A stretch of DNA of 64,000 nucleotides, taken from positions 112,519,040 to 112,583,039 of the forward strand of contig CM045987.1 of NCBI GenBank assembly GCA_025175895.1, written 5' to 3'. Origin of the DNA: Wurfbainia villosa (taxonomy: Eukaryota; Streptophyta; Magnoliopsida; Zingiberales; Zingiberaceae). The translations under genes and the position numbers were made by a program. This document shows positions 33,647 through 45,306 of the stretch, piece after piece; within the stretch, counting starts at the first letter, position 1, and each line of letters starts with the position of its first letter. Below the pieces are notes generated by a model, which worked only from the letters and a program-made list of their open reading frames with translations, was not told the DNA's origin and did not search any database.

Positions 33647-34241
33647 ATTCGTTGAGAACTGGATCTGGGTCAAAGAGCCTCATCTCCCCAAGATAAGTGG
33701 AGCTTATCTTGACTTTTATCGAGCTGGCCAGTTTGAATAGCAGTCGACTGATGCTAGTAGCGATGGTGATGCTAATGTGATCGCCAATAATAAGTGTCGA
33801 TCATTGTTGGGTAGTCACTCTCTGTGAAAGAGTTAGCACAAAACTAACAAGTAATGGATAATACGATGACTACTTACCATCCAATCTCGACCTAGACCTT
33901 CCACTGGAAGTCTTAGTCGGATTGTCGCCTAAGTTCGTCCCCATACAGAGGACACGACCTCACCATTACTCTTCACATAGTGCTTACCTTTGGTCCTCCT
34001 GATTTGTCGCTTAGCTTCCGGTCTTCCACCGAGGTTCCTTGACTCCACGAGGTTCTCTTGGTGTCGCCCGACAACCACGGTTTCTCAACTCGAGATTCCC
34101 CGGGTGTTGTTTGACCTTGGGTTTAGCTTAAGCACTTCCTGCACACTCAACATAACTCATGAGATAACAATAAGAGCTTAACTTTGAACCTTTGCCATAA
34201 TCAAAACCTAGGTCCGATTATCTGGTGCCCCTACACCAACA
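33647..34241 (-). repeat. E1 5' LTR, distal part
   Basis: Continuation of the E1 LTR after D. The minus strand starts TGTTGGTGTAGGGGCACC at 34241. From 33830 it matches 950-1361 of the 3' LTR. Confidence 0.88.
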
Positions 34242-34825
34242 CAACTGACATGGAGTCAACTGGAAAGGTCATAATACCATATCAACGGGCTGATATGGAG
34301 TCAACTGGTGGGTGATCTAGGCGACTAGAAATGGATTATAAAAGAAATGGAGGGTAGCTCTGAATTTAACTCATCTACTACTAATGAAGTGTTGTCATCA
34401 TTTATCATCCACAAAAGCTCTGTAAGTATGACAACCAAGCTTAATCTTCTTATTTTAATTTGTCAGTATGCTCTTTGTTTATTGCTTTTTTACTTTCGAT
34501 TTTGTACTTAATATTCATGAAAAAGGTAGTGTGTTATCTTTCTCTTATTCTTGTAAAAGTGAACACCCTCCAAGTTCGAGAGTTCTCGATTCGGAGGCCT
34601 TTTAGTGATTGCCCGACGAAATAGCCTTAGGAAGGGTTATGGGCCTTAGAGTAGCAATCTGGCTCAGATTGTGAACCAAGCAAAAAGAACTTGTGCACTT
34701 TACTTTACTTTATTTACATTTTCACTACGTAACTTTGTTTTAATAAAATGACATGAAAAGGTTTTAAAAGAAAATTTTATAAACACCGAGATGCACCCCA
34801 TTCTCTCAGTAGTAATGATCCTATA
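34242..34825 (+). repeat. LTR fragment J (SIRE-like)
   Basis: Contains the order typical of the 3' half of this LTR family: TATA-like ATTATAAAAG at 34335-34344, TTTTAGTGATTGCCC, GAACCAAGCAAAAAG, CACCCCATTCTC and an end CCTATA (34825) comparable to CCTACA. The 5' part is missing at 34242, where E1 begins, so E1 probably inserted into it. No PBS follows, so J may itself be nested in G. Confidence 0.65.
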
Positions 34826-35978
34826 CAAGGGTGTAGTTTTAGCCATGTAAGCCCAAGGGTGGAGTCTTGGCAGTGTACCCATTAGCATGACAAAGCCGAT
34901 GGAAGCACTTGAAAGCTAGCGTGAAGGGTGAAGGAGTAATGGAAGACTCGGATGGACCCTGAGGGTGTAAGGCTGATGGATGTGGCTTGAAGGCTTAGGT
35001 CTAGGCTAAGGGTACCTGATAGCATAACGAAGTTGATGGAAGAATTTGAAGGCTAGCGTAAGAGTAAGAAGTCGTGGACTTGAACCAAAGGCATGAGGAT
35101 GATGGAAGTAGCTTGAAGGCTTATGTCTAGGATAAGGGTGAGTATCAAGTATGAGGGAATCATACTTGGGTTAAACCTTAGTTTTGAGGTTTACCAGTCG
35201 ACTAGATCTTGGTTCAGTTGACTGGTGGACTAAAATAATCAGGCAGATTGTTTGGCAGTTGGCTAGGGCTTTGGACCAGTCGACTGGTTGAGTGATCGAC
35301 ACTTGGGAGCTCAATTTGACTCGGGTAGTCTACTAAGATTATGGCCCAGTCGACTAGTCGTGTAGTCAACTAAGGCTCGACTGCTGATTGTGGCTCTAGT
35401 AGTCGACTGATGAGTTAGACTAGTCAACAGGCCACTGGCAGTCAGGTGCTAGGGTTGAGCAGTCGACTGCCCTTAAGAGGATAGAGCACATAATATTTCT
35501 GAGTCGATTGCTGGCTTATGATAATCGACTACTAGGTCAGCAAAGTCAACTCATCGAGCATTTTTTGATGTGGATTATTCTGTTGTGAGGCAATGGATAA
35601 GTTGGAAGTCGATTGATGGGTAAGGCCAGTCAACTGCTAATTGAAAAATCAGCCCGAGCAGAGATTTAAATGGAGGTTGCGATGGAGGAAATGAGCTATT
35701 GGTACTTGGAGTTCTTGGAGGGGAAACACTGCTGCTTTCTAGACCTTCAAAGTATCTCAAAGCAACCAAATCATCAAGTCGTCAAAAGCTCACCTTGTAA
35801 AAGTGTTTTCACTTGTCTTTTTTCATTTTCTTTTGTATTTCATTTTTGGTTGTATTTCTTCTTGTAAACTCCATTGTAAAAGATTTTTCCACCTCCGGAT
35901 CGTTTCTGAGAAGGTGAAGGTTTAGTGATAGCGTGTATCACTAGAGCTTACACTAGAACTTGGCCATGGAGTAGGAAC
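34826..35978 (+). repeat. LTR fragment G (SIRE-like), rich in CAGTCGACTG variants
   Basis: Homologous in inverse to the solo LTR 50836-52440: shared phrases around TAGCATGACAAAGCCGATGG, TCAAGTATGAGGGAATCATACTTGG and TTTGAGGTTTACCAGTCGACTA. Between 35190 and 35640 there are over a dozen CAGTCGACTG sites or one- to two-base variants. It stops at 35978 where the E2 LTR starts. No PBS or PPT visible. Confidence 0.65.
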
Positions 35979-37101
35979 TATTGGTGTAGGGGCACCAGAT
36001 AATTGAACCTAGGTTTTGATAATGGCAAAGATTCAAAGTTAAGCTATTTTGTTATCTCATATGTTATGATGAGTGTGTAGGTAATGTATTAGGCTTTTCT
36101 AAGGTAGAAGACGCTAGGAGAATCTCGGGAAGTCGAGAAACCTCGGTGGTTGAATGAACGGGCACAAGGAGAATCTCGATGGGATGAGAAACCTTAATGG
36201 TCAGTTGACCGGGTCAAAAGATGCCAGGAGAATCTCGGAAAGTCAAGGAACCTCGGTAGTCAAGTGTTCGAAAGCTAAGCGGCAGGTCAGAAGGACCAAA
36301 GGTAAGGAAGGTAAGAACTTTGTGCAGAGAGGATAGGTCGCGTTCTTAGTACGGGGACACCTATAGGTGACAATCCGACTAAGTCTTCCGGAGAAAGGCC
36401 TAAGTCGAGATCGGATGGTACAGGACCGTCGCGTTATTCATTGTATAGTTCTTGTACTAACCATGTAATGCAGGTGATTATTCAAGCCATCAGTCGATTG
36501 GAGGAAAAGGGCAGTCGACTGGATCATCATTAGTCGACTGCTAATGAATCTGGACACTTTGAGTAAAGTCAAGATAAGAGCCACAAAGTGAGGGATGATA
36601 AGCTTATTTGACTCAGATTTGGATCTCAATGAGCTAGGGTTTGGAAAAACTATAAAAGAAGGAGTGAGGCACCCTTTATTTATTAACAAAAAGCTCTCAA
36701 GTGCTCCATCAATCCAAGTTCTCGCAACAATGTCGTAACACCGACAAAAGCCCTTCTCCTTCATATTCTTGTGTCGGTATATTGTTTAGTTTTATTTTCT
36801 TACTTATTACTTTCTAAGAGGATAGGTAGATTTGTTACCTCTTCCTCTACATTTTTTGTAATCATTTATCTTTTACCTCCAACGAGGAAGAGATTTTAGT
36901 ATTTGCCCTTCGGAAGCAGTCAAGGATCGAAGGGCCTTGGACTAGTAGTCATTTGGTTATGAACCAAGTAAAAATAAAGTGTCTTATTGTTTTTATCTTT
37001 GTATTGTTTTCTGCTGTGTTTAACTCATTTTCAAAAGAAAAGATTTTTTTTTTAAATATGCTATTCACCCCCCCCCCTCTAGCATCTTTCTCGATCCAGC
37101 A
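35979..37101 (+). repeat. E2 5' LTR with TATA box
   Basis: Begins TATTGGTGTAGGGGCACC (canonical TG start mutated to TA) and ends TCGATCCAGCA at 37101. TATA box CTATAAAAG at 36650-36658. CAGTCGACTG variants at 36490-36545. A run of ten C precedes TCTAGCATC near 37070. Confidence 0.85.
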
Positions 37102-37103
37102 TT

Positions 37104-37115
37104 TGGTAACAGAGT
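37104..37115 (+). other. Primer-binding site of E2
   Basis: TGGTAACAGAGT, two bases from TGGTATCAGAGC, 2 nt after the LTR. Confidence 0.8.
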
Positions 37116-37213
37116 GGGGGTGCTCAAATTCGGTGCAATCATCGGTTGAGCACTTTTTCTTTTCATGTTTTTATTGTTTAAAGTTACTTCTCGTGTTTTT
37201 GTGAGGTTTTTAA

Positions 37214-38135
37214 ATGGCCCACCTTGAGGATTATAGCACCGCCCAACCTCCGTTCTTTAACGGAGATGACTTCTGCTATTGGAAGGGTCGGATGGAGTAT
37301 TTTTTAAAAACACAAGTTGAGATGTGGATTGTCATCCAAACTAGCTTTGCTTTACCTACCAATGACCAAGGGGAACCATTGGAATACGACAAGTGGACCA
37401 ATGCAATGAAGTGGAAAATCAAAGCTGACACAAAAGCAACTCAGATCTTACAATGCAGATTGGCCAAGGAGGAATTCAACTGTGTCGACCCCTTCATTAG
37501 CGCCAAGGACCTTTGGGATAGGCTCACCGAATTACACGAAGGAACCGTTGACACTGAGGTATGTAAACGGGACTTGCTTTTCAATAAATTGTTTAACTTA
37601 AAAATGCAAGACAACGAGACAACCACACAACTTCATGCTCGGATTCAAAACATCATGAACGACCTCCACTCTATTAGAAAAAAGGTAGAAAATCGAGATG
37701 TTATAAGGTATGCTCTTAAGGCTTTCCCTAGGACTACTTTGTGGGCATCTATGGTTGATGCTTACAAAGTTTCTAGAGATCTTTCCAAAATTAGGTTAGA
37801 TGAATTATTTTCAGAATTTGAATTTTATGAATAGTCTAACTCGGTCCCAGTCGAGAAAAGTATAGCTTTTATTGCAAGTCAAAGAAAAGGGAAAAACAAG
37901 CCTCCACCCGAAGAAGACGAATCCGACTCGGAGTTAGACGAAGAGGTGGAGACTGAACTAGTCAATCTAGTTCGAAAGATGATCAAGCATAGGAGGTGAC
38001 CAACCAAACCAACGACGGAGAAAAAATCCAACCTGAGTGAAAACTGCAAGTGCTATGAGTGCAATAAGAAGGGGCACTTCAAGTTCGATTGTCTGAAGCT
38101 AAAAAACAAGAAACCACAAATTAAGAAACCACTCA
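37214..38135 (+). pseudogene. E2 gag (stops)
   Basis: From ATG 37214 (MAHLEDYSTAQPPFFNGDDF) an open frame of 206 codons covers the whole UBN2-type core: AKDLWDRLTELHEGTVD, LHARIQNIMNDL, FPRTTLWASMVDAYKVSRDL. A TAG ends it at 37832-37834, where the related E3 gag has a Gln codon (CAG). The same frame then continues with KPPPEEDESDSELDEEVETEL and, after another stop near 38000, an intact zinc knuckle CYECNKKGHFKFDC near 38050-38095. Normally gag is continuous with protease in this lineage. Confidence 0.88.
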
Positions 38136-38309
38136 ATGCACCGTGGGGGAATCATTGGAGGAAGAAGAAGACCAAGTCAACAACTTGGCCTTCATGGCAA
38201 GATCGACAGAGTCCAAGTCCGAACCCGATCCGACAACGAGTCTGAGCCCGATTTCGGATCCAACACTGAGCCCGAATTCAAGATAAGCCACGGATCCGTA
38301 TCCGATTCA

Positions 38310-38465
38310 AAAGATTCAATCAAGGATCAATGGATGTTGGACAGTGGGTGCTCCAGACATATGATCGGAGACCGACTGAAGTTTATGAAGCTCATATTCA
38401 AAAACCTAGGATCGGTAGCCTTCAGAAACAACGAAAAACTCAAAATCATCAGATCAGGTGATATT
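38310..38465 (+). pseudogene. E2 protease, N-terminal part
   Basis: Reads KDQWMLDSGCSRHMIGD, the aspartic protease signature of SIRE-type pol, with catalytic DSG at 38340-38348. It continues to KLKIIRSGDI and is cut by element B at 38465/38466 (TSD ATATT). Confidence 0.88.
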
Positions 38466-40400
38466 TGTAGGGATGTATACTGAAAAGTCTACCTTTTGTA
38501 TGAACATCCTTATTTTGAAATAAGAATCACATAATCATTGTTTGCATTTTTATAGTTATGCAATATTGTCTAATACATTACATTATAGATAACATAGTGT
38601 GTGGTGTCACACGGGAGATCATGTTATCGGCTCCTTGTAAAGTATAAGTAAAGGCTCACAACCGAGATGGCTTTGTACAAACCATCGGAATGATTTTAGT
38701 GTGATTTGGTATTGGTTTGTCTTGACCATAGAATCACACTAGTGCACTTTGTGTGTATTGAGCAGGACCGACTTAGAGGTGATTCGATTTATTGCTAACT
38801 ACATAATCGAATCGGACCTCAGATATTATATTGTACATACTCTTAATCCCGATATAATAACGGGCACATATACTTAGTACTCATCTCTTTGATTTACCAA
38901 TGGGCGAGATTTATAGATTAAATCGATAGGCTCGGTAAGTTGAGAGATGATATTATTTATATAGTGTGCCATTGATTATAGGAGGAAACCGTGTCCTATA
39001 TATTAGGATGATGATGTCCCCTTGAGGAGCTCATAAGGTTCATCATGTAAACCCTGCAGGTGGACTTGGTCCGGCATGATGAAAAGGTTGAGTGGTACTA
39101 CTCAAGGAGTTAGATGTTGATTAATTAATGGTCAATAAATTAATTAATCGACGGACATTCGAGATCTTAAACACAGGGAGAAAGTGTACAAATAATATAT
39201 GGAGCCCATATTATCATATGGGGGTTGGTGAGGTAGATCGATGATGATCCTTTAGTGGATTGGATTATCATTAGTGGATCGGACTTTATGTGGGTTTGAT
39301 CCATGGGTGGCCAAGATCCAACTCCTCCTCATGGTCCCTAATGTAGCCTATTAACACCTCATGAAGATTAGATCCAATGGATAGAAACAAAACTCTAGAT
39401 CCAAAGGTAGAGATTAAATCTCTAGATCCGACGGTTGAGATTAAATCTCTAGATCCGACGGTTGAGATTAAATCCCTAGAACCAATGGTGGAGATTAAAA
39501 GGAGGCTTATCCCTAACTCTATAAAAGGAGCTTGATGGGTTGGTGTGGAGATTAATCCAAGGAGAGCTAGGGTTTTGGGCGGCAAGAGAGGAATCCTAGT
39601 TGAGATAGGATTAGGGTTTGGAGGCTTAGGGTTTTAGAGGCTTAGGCGGCACCAAATAAGGAAGTTTTTCCTTTCTTCTTCCTTCTCCATTGACCGGCAT
39701 CCAGTACCCTTTCCATCCCCTTTCCAGCCCTTGGCCGGCACCCAAAGGCTCTCTTCTCTTCTCCTTGAGTGGTGGAAATATGACTTAGGGGTCTCCCTTG
39801 GTGTCTTGGTCGGTTTCCATCATCATCTCCTCCTCCTAGTTGGCCGGCGGCAAGGATTCCTTTTGTTCCTTGTTGGTTGGTTTGAGGGAGGAGAAAAACC
39901 TTGTTTTTATTCTTCCTTTTGCTTTGGAAGAGCAAGGAAGGAAGATTTGCGATCTAGGAGCTTCGACTTTTGGTAGATTGTCGCCCACACGACGCCCAAA
40001 AGGAGGAAGGTCATACATTAGAAGATTGAGAGGTATACCTATTCTCTATTCTCTTTTGTTACTTGCTTGTTTTTGTTTTTCAACTATGAGCATGATATAA
40101 ATCTGTATATGGCTAAATAATACTTGGATCCCGAGCATAAACACAAAAACCGGCGATCCAGACATCGTCTATTCCGCGGCTACTCATAGAATAGAGGATG
40201 GTCGCTTGAACAACGAGTTTGTTCAAGTGACCTCTCTAAACGAATAGCACGATGATGACTTGGTTGTTTGGGCAATCCCTTTTGTCTAGGATTAATTTTT
40301 TTTTAATCCGGTGACATCGAGGGGATCGCCATGAACAAACGACCAAGGTGAAGTAGGAAGCGGAGTTTCCTCTCACGGACTCGATAAGCAAAACCCTACA
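38466..40400 (+). repeat. B 5' LTR
   Basis: TGTAGGGATG...CCCTACA. Differs from the 3' LTR by scattered substitutions (roughly a few percent by eye) with no net length change. Contains a 27-bp tandem repeat (TCTCTAGATCCGACGGTTGAG + ATTAAA) at about 39390-39500, about four copies. TATA box CTATAAAAG at 39519-39527, just after the repeats. Confidence 0.95.
39519..39527 (+). promoter_or_regulatory. TATA box of B 5' LTR
   Basis: CTATAAAAG, in the sense of the element, repeated in the 3' LTR at 46360-46368. It lies about 20 nt after the 27-bp repeat array, so that array would be promoter-proximal. Confidence 0.65.
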
Positions 40401-40402
40401 AT

Positions 40403-40415
40403 TGGTATCAGAGCC
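40403..40415 (+). other. Primer-binding site of B
   Basis: TGGTATCAGAGCC, a perfect complement of initiator tRNA-Met, 2 nt after the LTR. Confidence 0.93.
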
Positions 40416-41455
40416 AAGGTTTCCGGTTTTGTGTGTTTAGGATTCGGTTAATTTTTTTTTTACACTTTTCATATATTATATGTGTCGGATAATAGTAGGA
40501 TATGCGTAGTTTAACTCTTTGGTTGCAAGCATAAGATCCGACTATTATGGTCATATGTGTGTATGTGATTGTATGTGTATATTTTGTTGAATCCTCGGGG
40601 TTGACGAGGCTAGTATTTGATTTTTTGTAAATTAGATACGACATTGTTTAGCCACTCTTTATTTTATTTTACTTTCGATCTAGATTTCATGTACACTCCC
40701 TCGTGGAGTATAGGATCGATGGATGTAAATTAAAATAGGTTTTAGTCTCGGCTCGGATCTCCGGATGGCTTGTACATGGCATAGGAGGAGCGGACGAGAA
40801 GGCGTTGCGACGGGAGACATATTGAAGACAAAAGTCATAATAGTTGGAAAATAATTTATTTTTCATATTTATTGTTTTTTGTTTGATATGCATGTCGTAG
40901 GCTAGGAAAATTCCTCAATTTCAAATTACTAAGTGGGAGAGGGAATTTTTTTTAATTCCCACAGCCTCCATTACGATTTGACAAGTGATGCAAACAAACT
41001 TGCGCGTCGGCTCTGAGTGCCTTCCTCCCCATCGGATGAGTTTGTTTGCAGATCACAAGGTCAAATATGGTTATAGGGAATTATCAAGGAGCGTGTGTAC
41101 TTCTCCATCGGAAGGCACATAACCCAAGATAATTACTTGGTACCGAGTAATGGTGAACACTTAGATACAAATATAAGTATCCTCCCCATCGGAGTCACTG
41201 CTTTTATTTGTAGGGCCAAAGAGGAACCAACTATTAATTTTACTTGTCAAAAAGTTAGGTTGACAAGATAGTAAAATTAATGGGTAAAACCTTCTCTTAC
41301 AAATGTAGAATTCGTATACGTCCACACTATCGTGGCATACGATATTCTCGGTGTTTTGATGTGTTGGTTGATTTTAAAATTTTATTGTTTGAGGAATCAA
41401 TAATTTTTTAAAATCTAATGTTTTGATTTATGTGATTCTTAGGTTTTCTTTCAAA
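40416..41455 (+). other. B leader
   Basis: About 1 kb of untranslated leader. Short recurring phrases (CCTCCCCATCGGA near 41025 and 41190, CTCCATCGGA near 41103) suggest degenerate repeats about 80 bp apart. No gene. Confidence 0.6.
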
Positions 41456-42176
41456 ATGACTTTCAACCCACTTGCTGTGATACTGAAAGAGAACAAACTT
41501 ACTGGACCCAACTATGTTGATTGGAAGAGGAATCTAGACATTGTCTTGACTGCTGAGGAATACAAATATGTACTCCTCGAAGAGTGTCCTCCCAAGCCTG
41601 CAGATGATTCTGGGGAAAAGGAGAGAGAGAGAGCTAAAGAAGTGGGTCAAGGCCGATGAGATGGCGCGGTGTTACATTTTGGCATCTATGTCAAATATAC
41701 TGCAACATCAGCATCAAGTCATGCCCACTGCTTATGATATGATGCTCAATCTCAAGGAACTTTTCGGACACCAGAATCGGGCTACGAGGCAAGAAACCAT
41801 GAGAAACTTGATGACGACCTCCTTGATCGAGGGAACACCCGTAAGGGATCATGTTCTCAAGATGATGGCTCATTTGAATGAGCTGGAGGTCCTTGGAGCT
41901 GAGATCGATGGAGAAACCCAAGTCAATATCATACTCCCGTCTCTACCTAGGAGTTTTGAGCAGTTTCGCCTGAACTACAACATGAACAAGAGGTTGTATT
42001 CATTGGCGGAACTTACGAACTCCAGCGCGGAAGGGGCTATTTTCAGTGCTCAGCGCATCTGTGGTGACCCAAAGGTTTCTACTGCCGAAAGGCAAGAAGA
42101 AGAAGAAACAAAGCTAAGGCGTGAGAGGTACTCAGGAGGAGTGAAGAAGCCGAAAGGCAAGTGCTTCACTTTGTAA
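41456..42176 (+). pseudogene. B gag (frameshift, zinc knuckle lost)
   Basis: Start ATG at 41456 gives MTFNPLAVILKENKLTGPN, a typical copia gag start. The frame shifts in a GA run at 41620-41633, after which KKWVKADEMARCYILASMSN and the rest of the gag core continue to 42176 (LPRSFEQFRLNYNMNKRL near 41945-42000). The end reads KKPKGKCFTL then stop; the zinc knuckle that should begin at KCF is not readable. Otherwise well preserved. Confidence 0.9.
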
Positions 42177-42219
42177 GCGGATCGAACCGGAAGAAGGGAA
42201 CAAAGGTATATCTTTTGGT

Positions 42220-45200
42220 CTAGTCGTTGAAACATGTTTAGCGGTGTTATCTACCGGCACCTGGTGTGTAGATACGGGAGCCACTGATCATGTCTGCAAT
42301 ACTTTACAGGGGTTCCAAGAAACTAGACGACTGGTTGAGGGGGAGATTACCGTGTACTTGGGCGATGCCACGAAGGTGGCGGCTGTTGTAGTGGGAGATG
42401 TTTATTTATCTTTTGAGAAAAATAAAATTTTGGTTCTTAAGAATTGCCTTTATGTACCCTTATTTAGAAAGAATTTAATTTTGGTTTCTAAATTGTTTAT
42501 GGATGGATATTCTATTTCTTTTAATGACAGAGTTGTTATAAGAAGGAATAGGGACATTATCTGTTCGGGTGCATTGATAGGAAATTTGTACACACTTGAA
42601 CCAAAACCTCCCATGATGCAAATTGAAGTTAATAACTCATCTTCTAATTCCAATAAGAGAAAAGAACCTTCGAAGATGAACCAAACATATCTTTGGCATC
42701 TTAGGCTTGGTCACATTAACCTAAGCAGAATTCAAAGGTTGATAGCTGATGGACCTTTAGGTTTATTAGTGGTGGAGGATCTCCCAACCTGTGAATCTTA
42801 CTTAGAGGGTAAGATGACCAAGAGGCCTTTTAAGGCCAAGGGGTATAGAGCCAAAGATGTGTTAGAATTGGTTCATTCTGATTTGTGTGGTCCTATGTCT
42901 ATCCAGGCTAGAGGTGGTTTTGAGTATTTCGTCTCTTTTATAGATGATTACTCAAGATATGGATACATTTACCTGATGCGCCGCAAGTCTAAATGCTTTG
43001 ACAAGTTCAAAGAATTCAAGGCTGATGTGGGAAACGTCAAGGTAAAAGTATCAAGACACTACGATCTGATCGTGGTGGCGAGTACCTCTTGGGAGAGTTT
43101 AGGGATTACCTATCAGAGGCTGGGATTCAATCTCAATTGATTTTGCTGGCACACCCAGAGAATGGTGTAGCAGGACTCTTATGGAGATGGTTAGATCGAT
43201 GATGAGTTATTGACTTGCCAAATTCGTTACGGGGATATGCTCTAGATCTGGCGGTGTACATTACAGAACTTGGTTCCATATAAATCGTGCCTTCTACTCC
43301 CACAAAATTGTGGGTGGCGAAAGCCTAGTCTAAGACATATTCGGATATGGGAGTCGGCACATGTCTTTGAAAGGCGAATCTTTGGTAAGTTGGAACCTCA
43401 TACATGCTTGTTGTTGACTATCCTAGAGGAGCGAAGGGTGGCTTGTTTTATAGTCCTAGAGATCGAGGAGGGTAATCGTTAGCACGAGCGCGATTTCTAG
43501 AGGAAGACTATGTGATGAGCCCTGAGCCCAAGAGTAAAATTATTACGGAGAAATTAAAGGAAGTCACTTCTTTAGTACCACCGCATACAAGAGGATATAC
43601 CACATGTCAGCATGCGTGTCACGAGAGGATACAGGTGATACCTGCGTAGTGGGAGGGTTGTGAGAAGACTGATAGATTCATGTTCTTGGGAGAATCTTGA
43701 TTTGGTCCTGGCGAACATGAACCTGATCCCTGGACATATGGCGAGGCAATCCAAGATAAAGATCAGATTCTTGGCAAAGTGCAATGAATCTTGAGATTGA
43801 ATCTATGGATTCAAATCAGTCTGAGCTAGTAGAGCCACGATGGTGTAAAAACCATTGGATGCAAGTGGATCTACAAGAGAAAGAGAGGAATAGATGGGAA
43901 GGTTGAGACCTTCAAAGCGAGGCTTGTTGCGAAGGGGTATACTCAGAAAGAGGGTATCGATTATGAGGAGACCTTTTCGTCGGTAGCCATGCTTAAGTCT
44001 ATCCGGATTCTCTTATGCATAGCAGCTCATATGGATTATGAGGTGTGGTAGATGGATGTCAAGACAGCTTTCCTTAATGGAAGTCTTGAGGAAAACATCT
44101 ATATGAAGCAACCAGAGGGATTCATTGCTAAGGGCAAAGAGCATCTTGTATGTAAGCTTAATCGGTCCATTTATGGATTGAAGCAAGCTTCGAGGTCTTG
44201 GAACATCCGCTTTGATGAGGTAATCCAGTCTTATGGATTTATTCAAAGTCCTGATGAGTCTTGTGTATACAAAAGATGTGACGGAAATGTAGTGGTATTT
44301 CGTGTACTTTACGTAGATGATATTTTGTTGATTGGCAACAATATCAAGGTGTTATCAGACGTAAGGGTATGGTTGTCCAAACAGTTTGATATGAAGGACT
44401 TGGGAGAGGTGGGACACATCCTTGGGATCAAGGTTATAAAGGATCGCAGGAAAAGGATGTTGTGCTTATCCCAAGCTTCATACATAGACACGATTTTGGA
44501 TCGTTTTAGCATGCAGAACTCCAAGAAGGGTTTTCTACCTTTCAGGCATGAAGTTCCTTTATCTAAGGAGATGTGTCCTAAATCATCTGAGGAGATAGAG
44601 GAGATGAAGGCGGTTCCTTATGCTTCGGCAGTAGGAAGCCTCATGTATGCGATGCTATGTACGAGACCAGATATCTGCTTTGCCGTGGGCATGATCGTGA
44701 ATATCGAGTAATCGAGACGAGGATATTGGTGCGGTAAGCATATATTGAAGTACACGAGAATGACTAGGATTATATCTTTGGTTTAAGGCGGACCAATTAC
44801 TCCTGGAGTTACTGATTCGACTTCAATCGATAGGGATAATGATGAAGTCTACCTCAGGTTTTGTGTTTACTTTGGGAGGTGGAGCCATTGTATGGAGGAG
44901 TGTCAAGCAGAAATGCGTGGCGGACTCCACCATGGAAGCTGAGTATGTGGCAGCCTTTGAGGCGGCCAAAGAAGCTGTGTGGCTCAGGAACTTCCTGATG
45001 GACTTGGATGTGATTCTTGGTTTGCCCAGAACTATCACAATTTATTGTGATAATAGTGGTGCAGTTGCAAACTCGAAGGAACCACGAGCCCATAAGGCTA
45101 GTAAACACATAGAGCGCAAGTACCACCTGATACAAGAAATCGTAAAGAGAGAAGTTACTGTGGCCAAGATTGCATCAGAGGATAACCTGGCAGATCCTTT

Positions 45201-45273
45201 CACTAAGGCCCTTCCGGTGAGAGCTTTTGATAGGCATGTGGAGGGAATGGGGATCAGATGTATGGCAGTTTGA
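42220..45273 (+). pseudogene. B pol (protease-integrase-RT-RNase H), broken
   Basis: Protease CVDTGATDHVCN (DTG at 42271-42279); GAG-pre-integrase LWHLRLGHINLSRIQRL near 42690, where the usual CESC reads CESY (42793), losing a zinc ligand; integrase core with DLCGPM and FIDDYSRYGY to about 43030. A frameshift follows (TLRSDRGGEYL continues in another frame) and the end of integrase is garbled to about 43500. RT: CKWIYKRKRGIDGK near 43860, VDVKTAFLNG-type motif at 44055 preceded by a TAG at 44049-44051 in place of Gln, catalytic YVDD at 44310-44321. RNase H: AEYVAAFEAAKEAVWLRNF near 44940 and YCDN at 45043-45054, ending LADPFTKALP and a stop at 45273. Confidence 0.92.
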
Positions 45274-45295
45274 GGACAACATAGTCTTTTAGTAT

Positions 45296-45306
45296 AAGTG
45301 GGAGAT
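45296..45306 (+). other. Polypurine tract of B
   Basis: AAGTGGGAGAT directly before the 3' LTR. Confidence 0.92.

Larger units (their letters stand above)
1..34241 (-). mobile_element. E1: gag-only SIRE-like Ty1-copia element (host of A and D)
   Basis: Minus-strand LTR element read from right to left: 5' LTR (34241 to 13757, split by D), iMet-type PBS, gag (13565 to 2559, split by A), about 1.2 kb of noncoding sequence, PPT, 3' LTR (1361 to 950, then interrupted). No protease, integrase, RT or RNase H lies between gag and PPT, so it is non-autonomous. The two LTRs match closely over about 400 bp (950-1361 against 33830-34241). Right flank after the LTR is CAACT (34242-34246), the predicted TSD; the left copy is outside the window. 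Gag contains stops, so it is dead or dependent on helper proteins. Confidence 0.85.
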
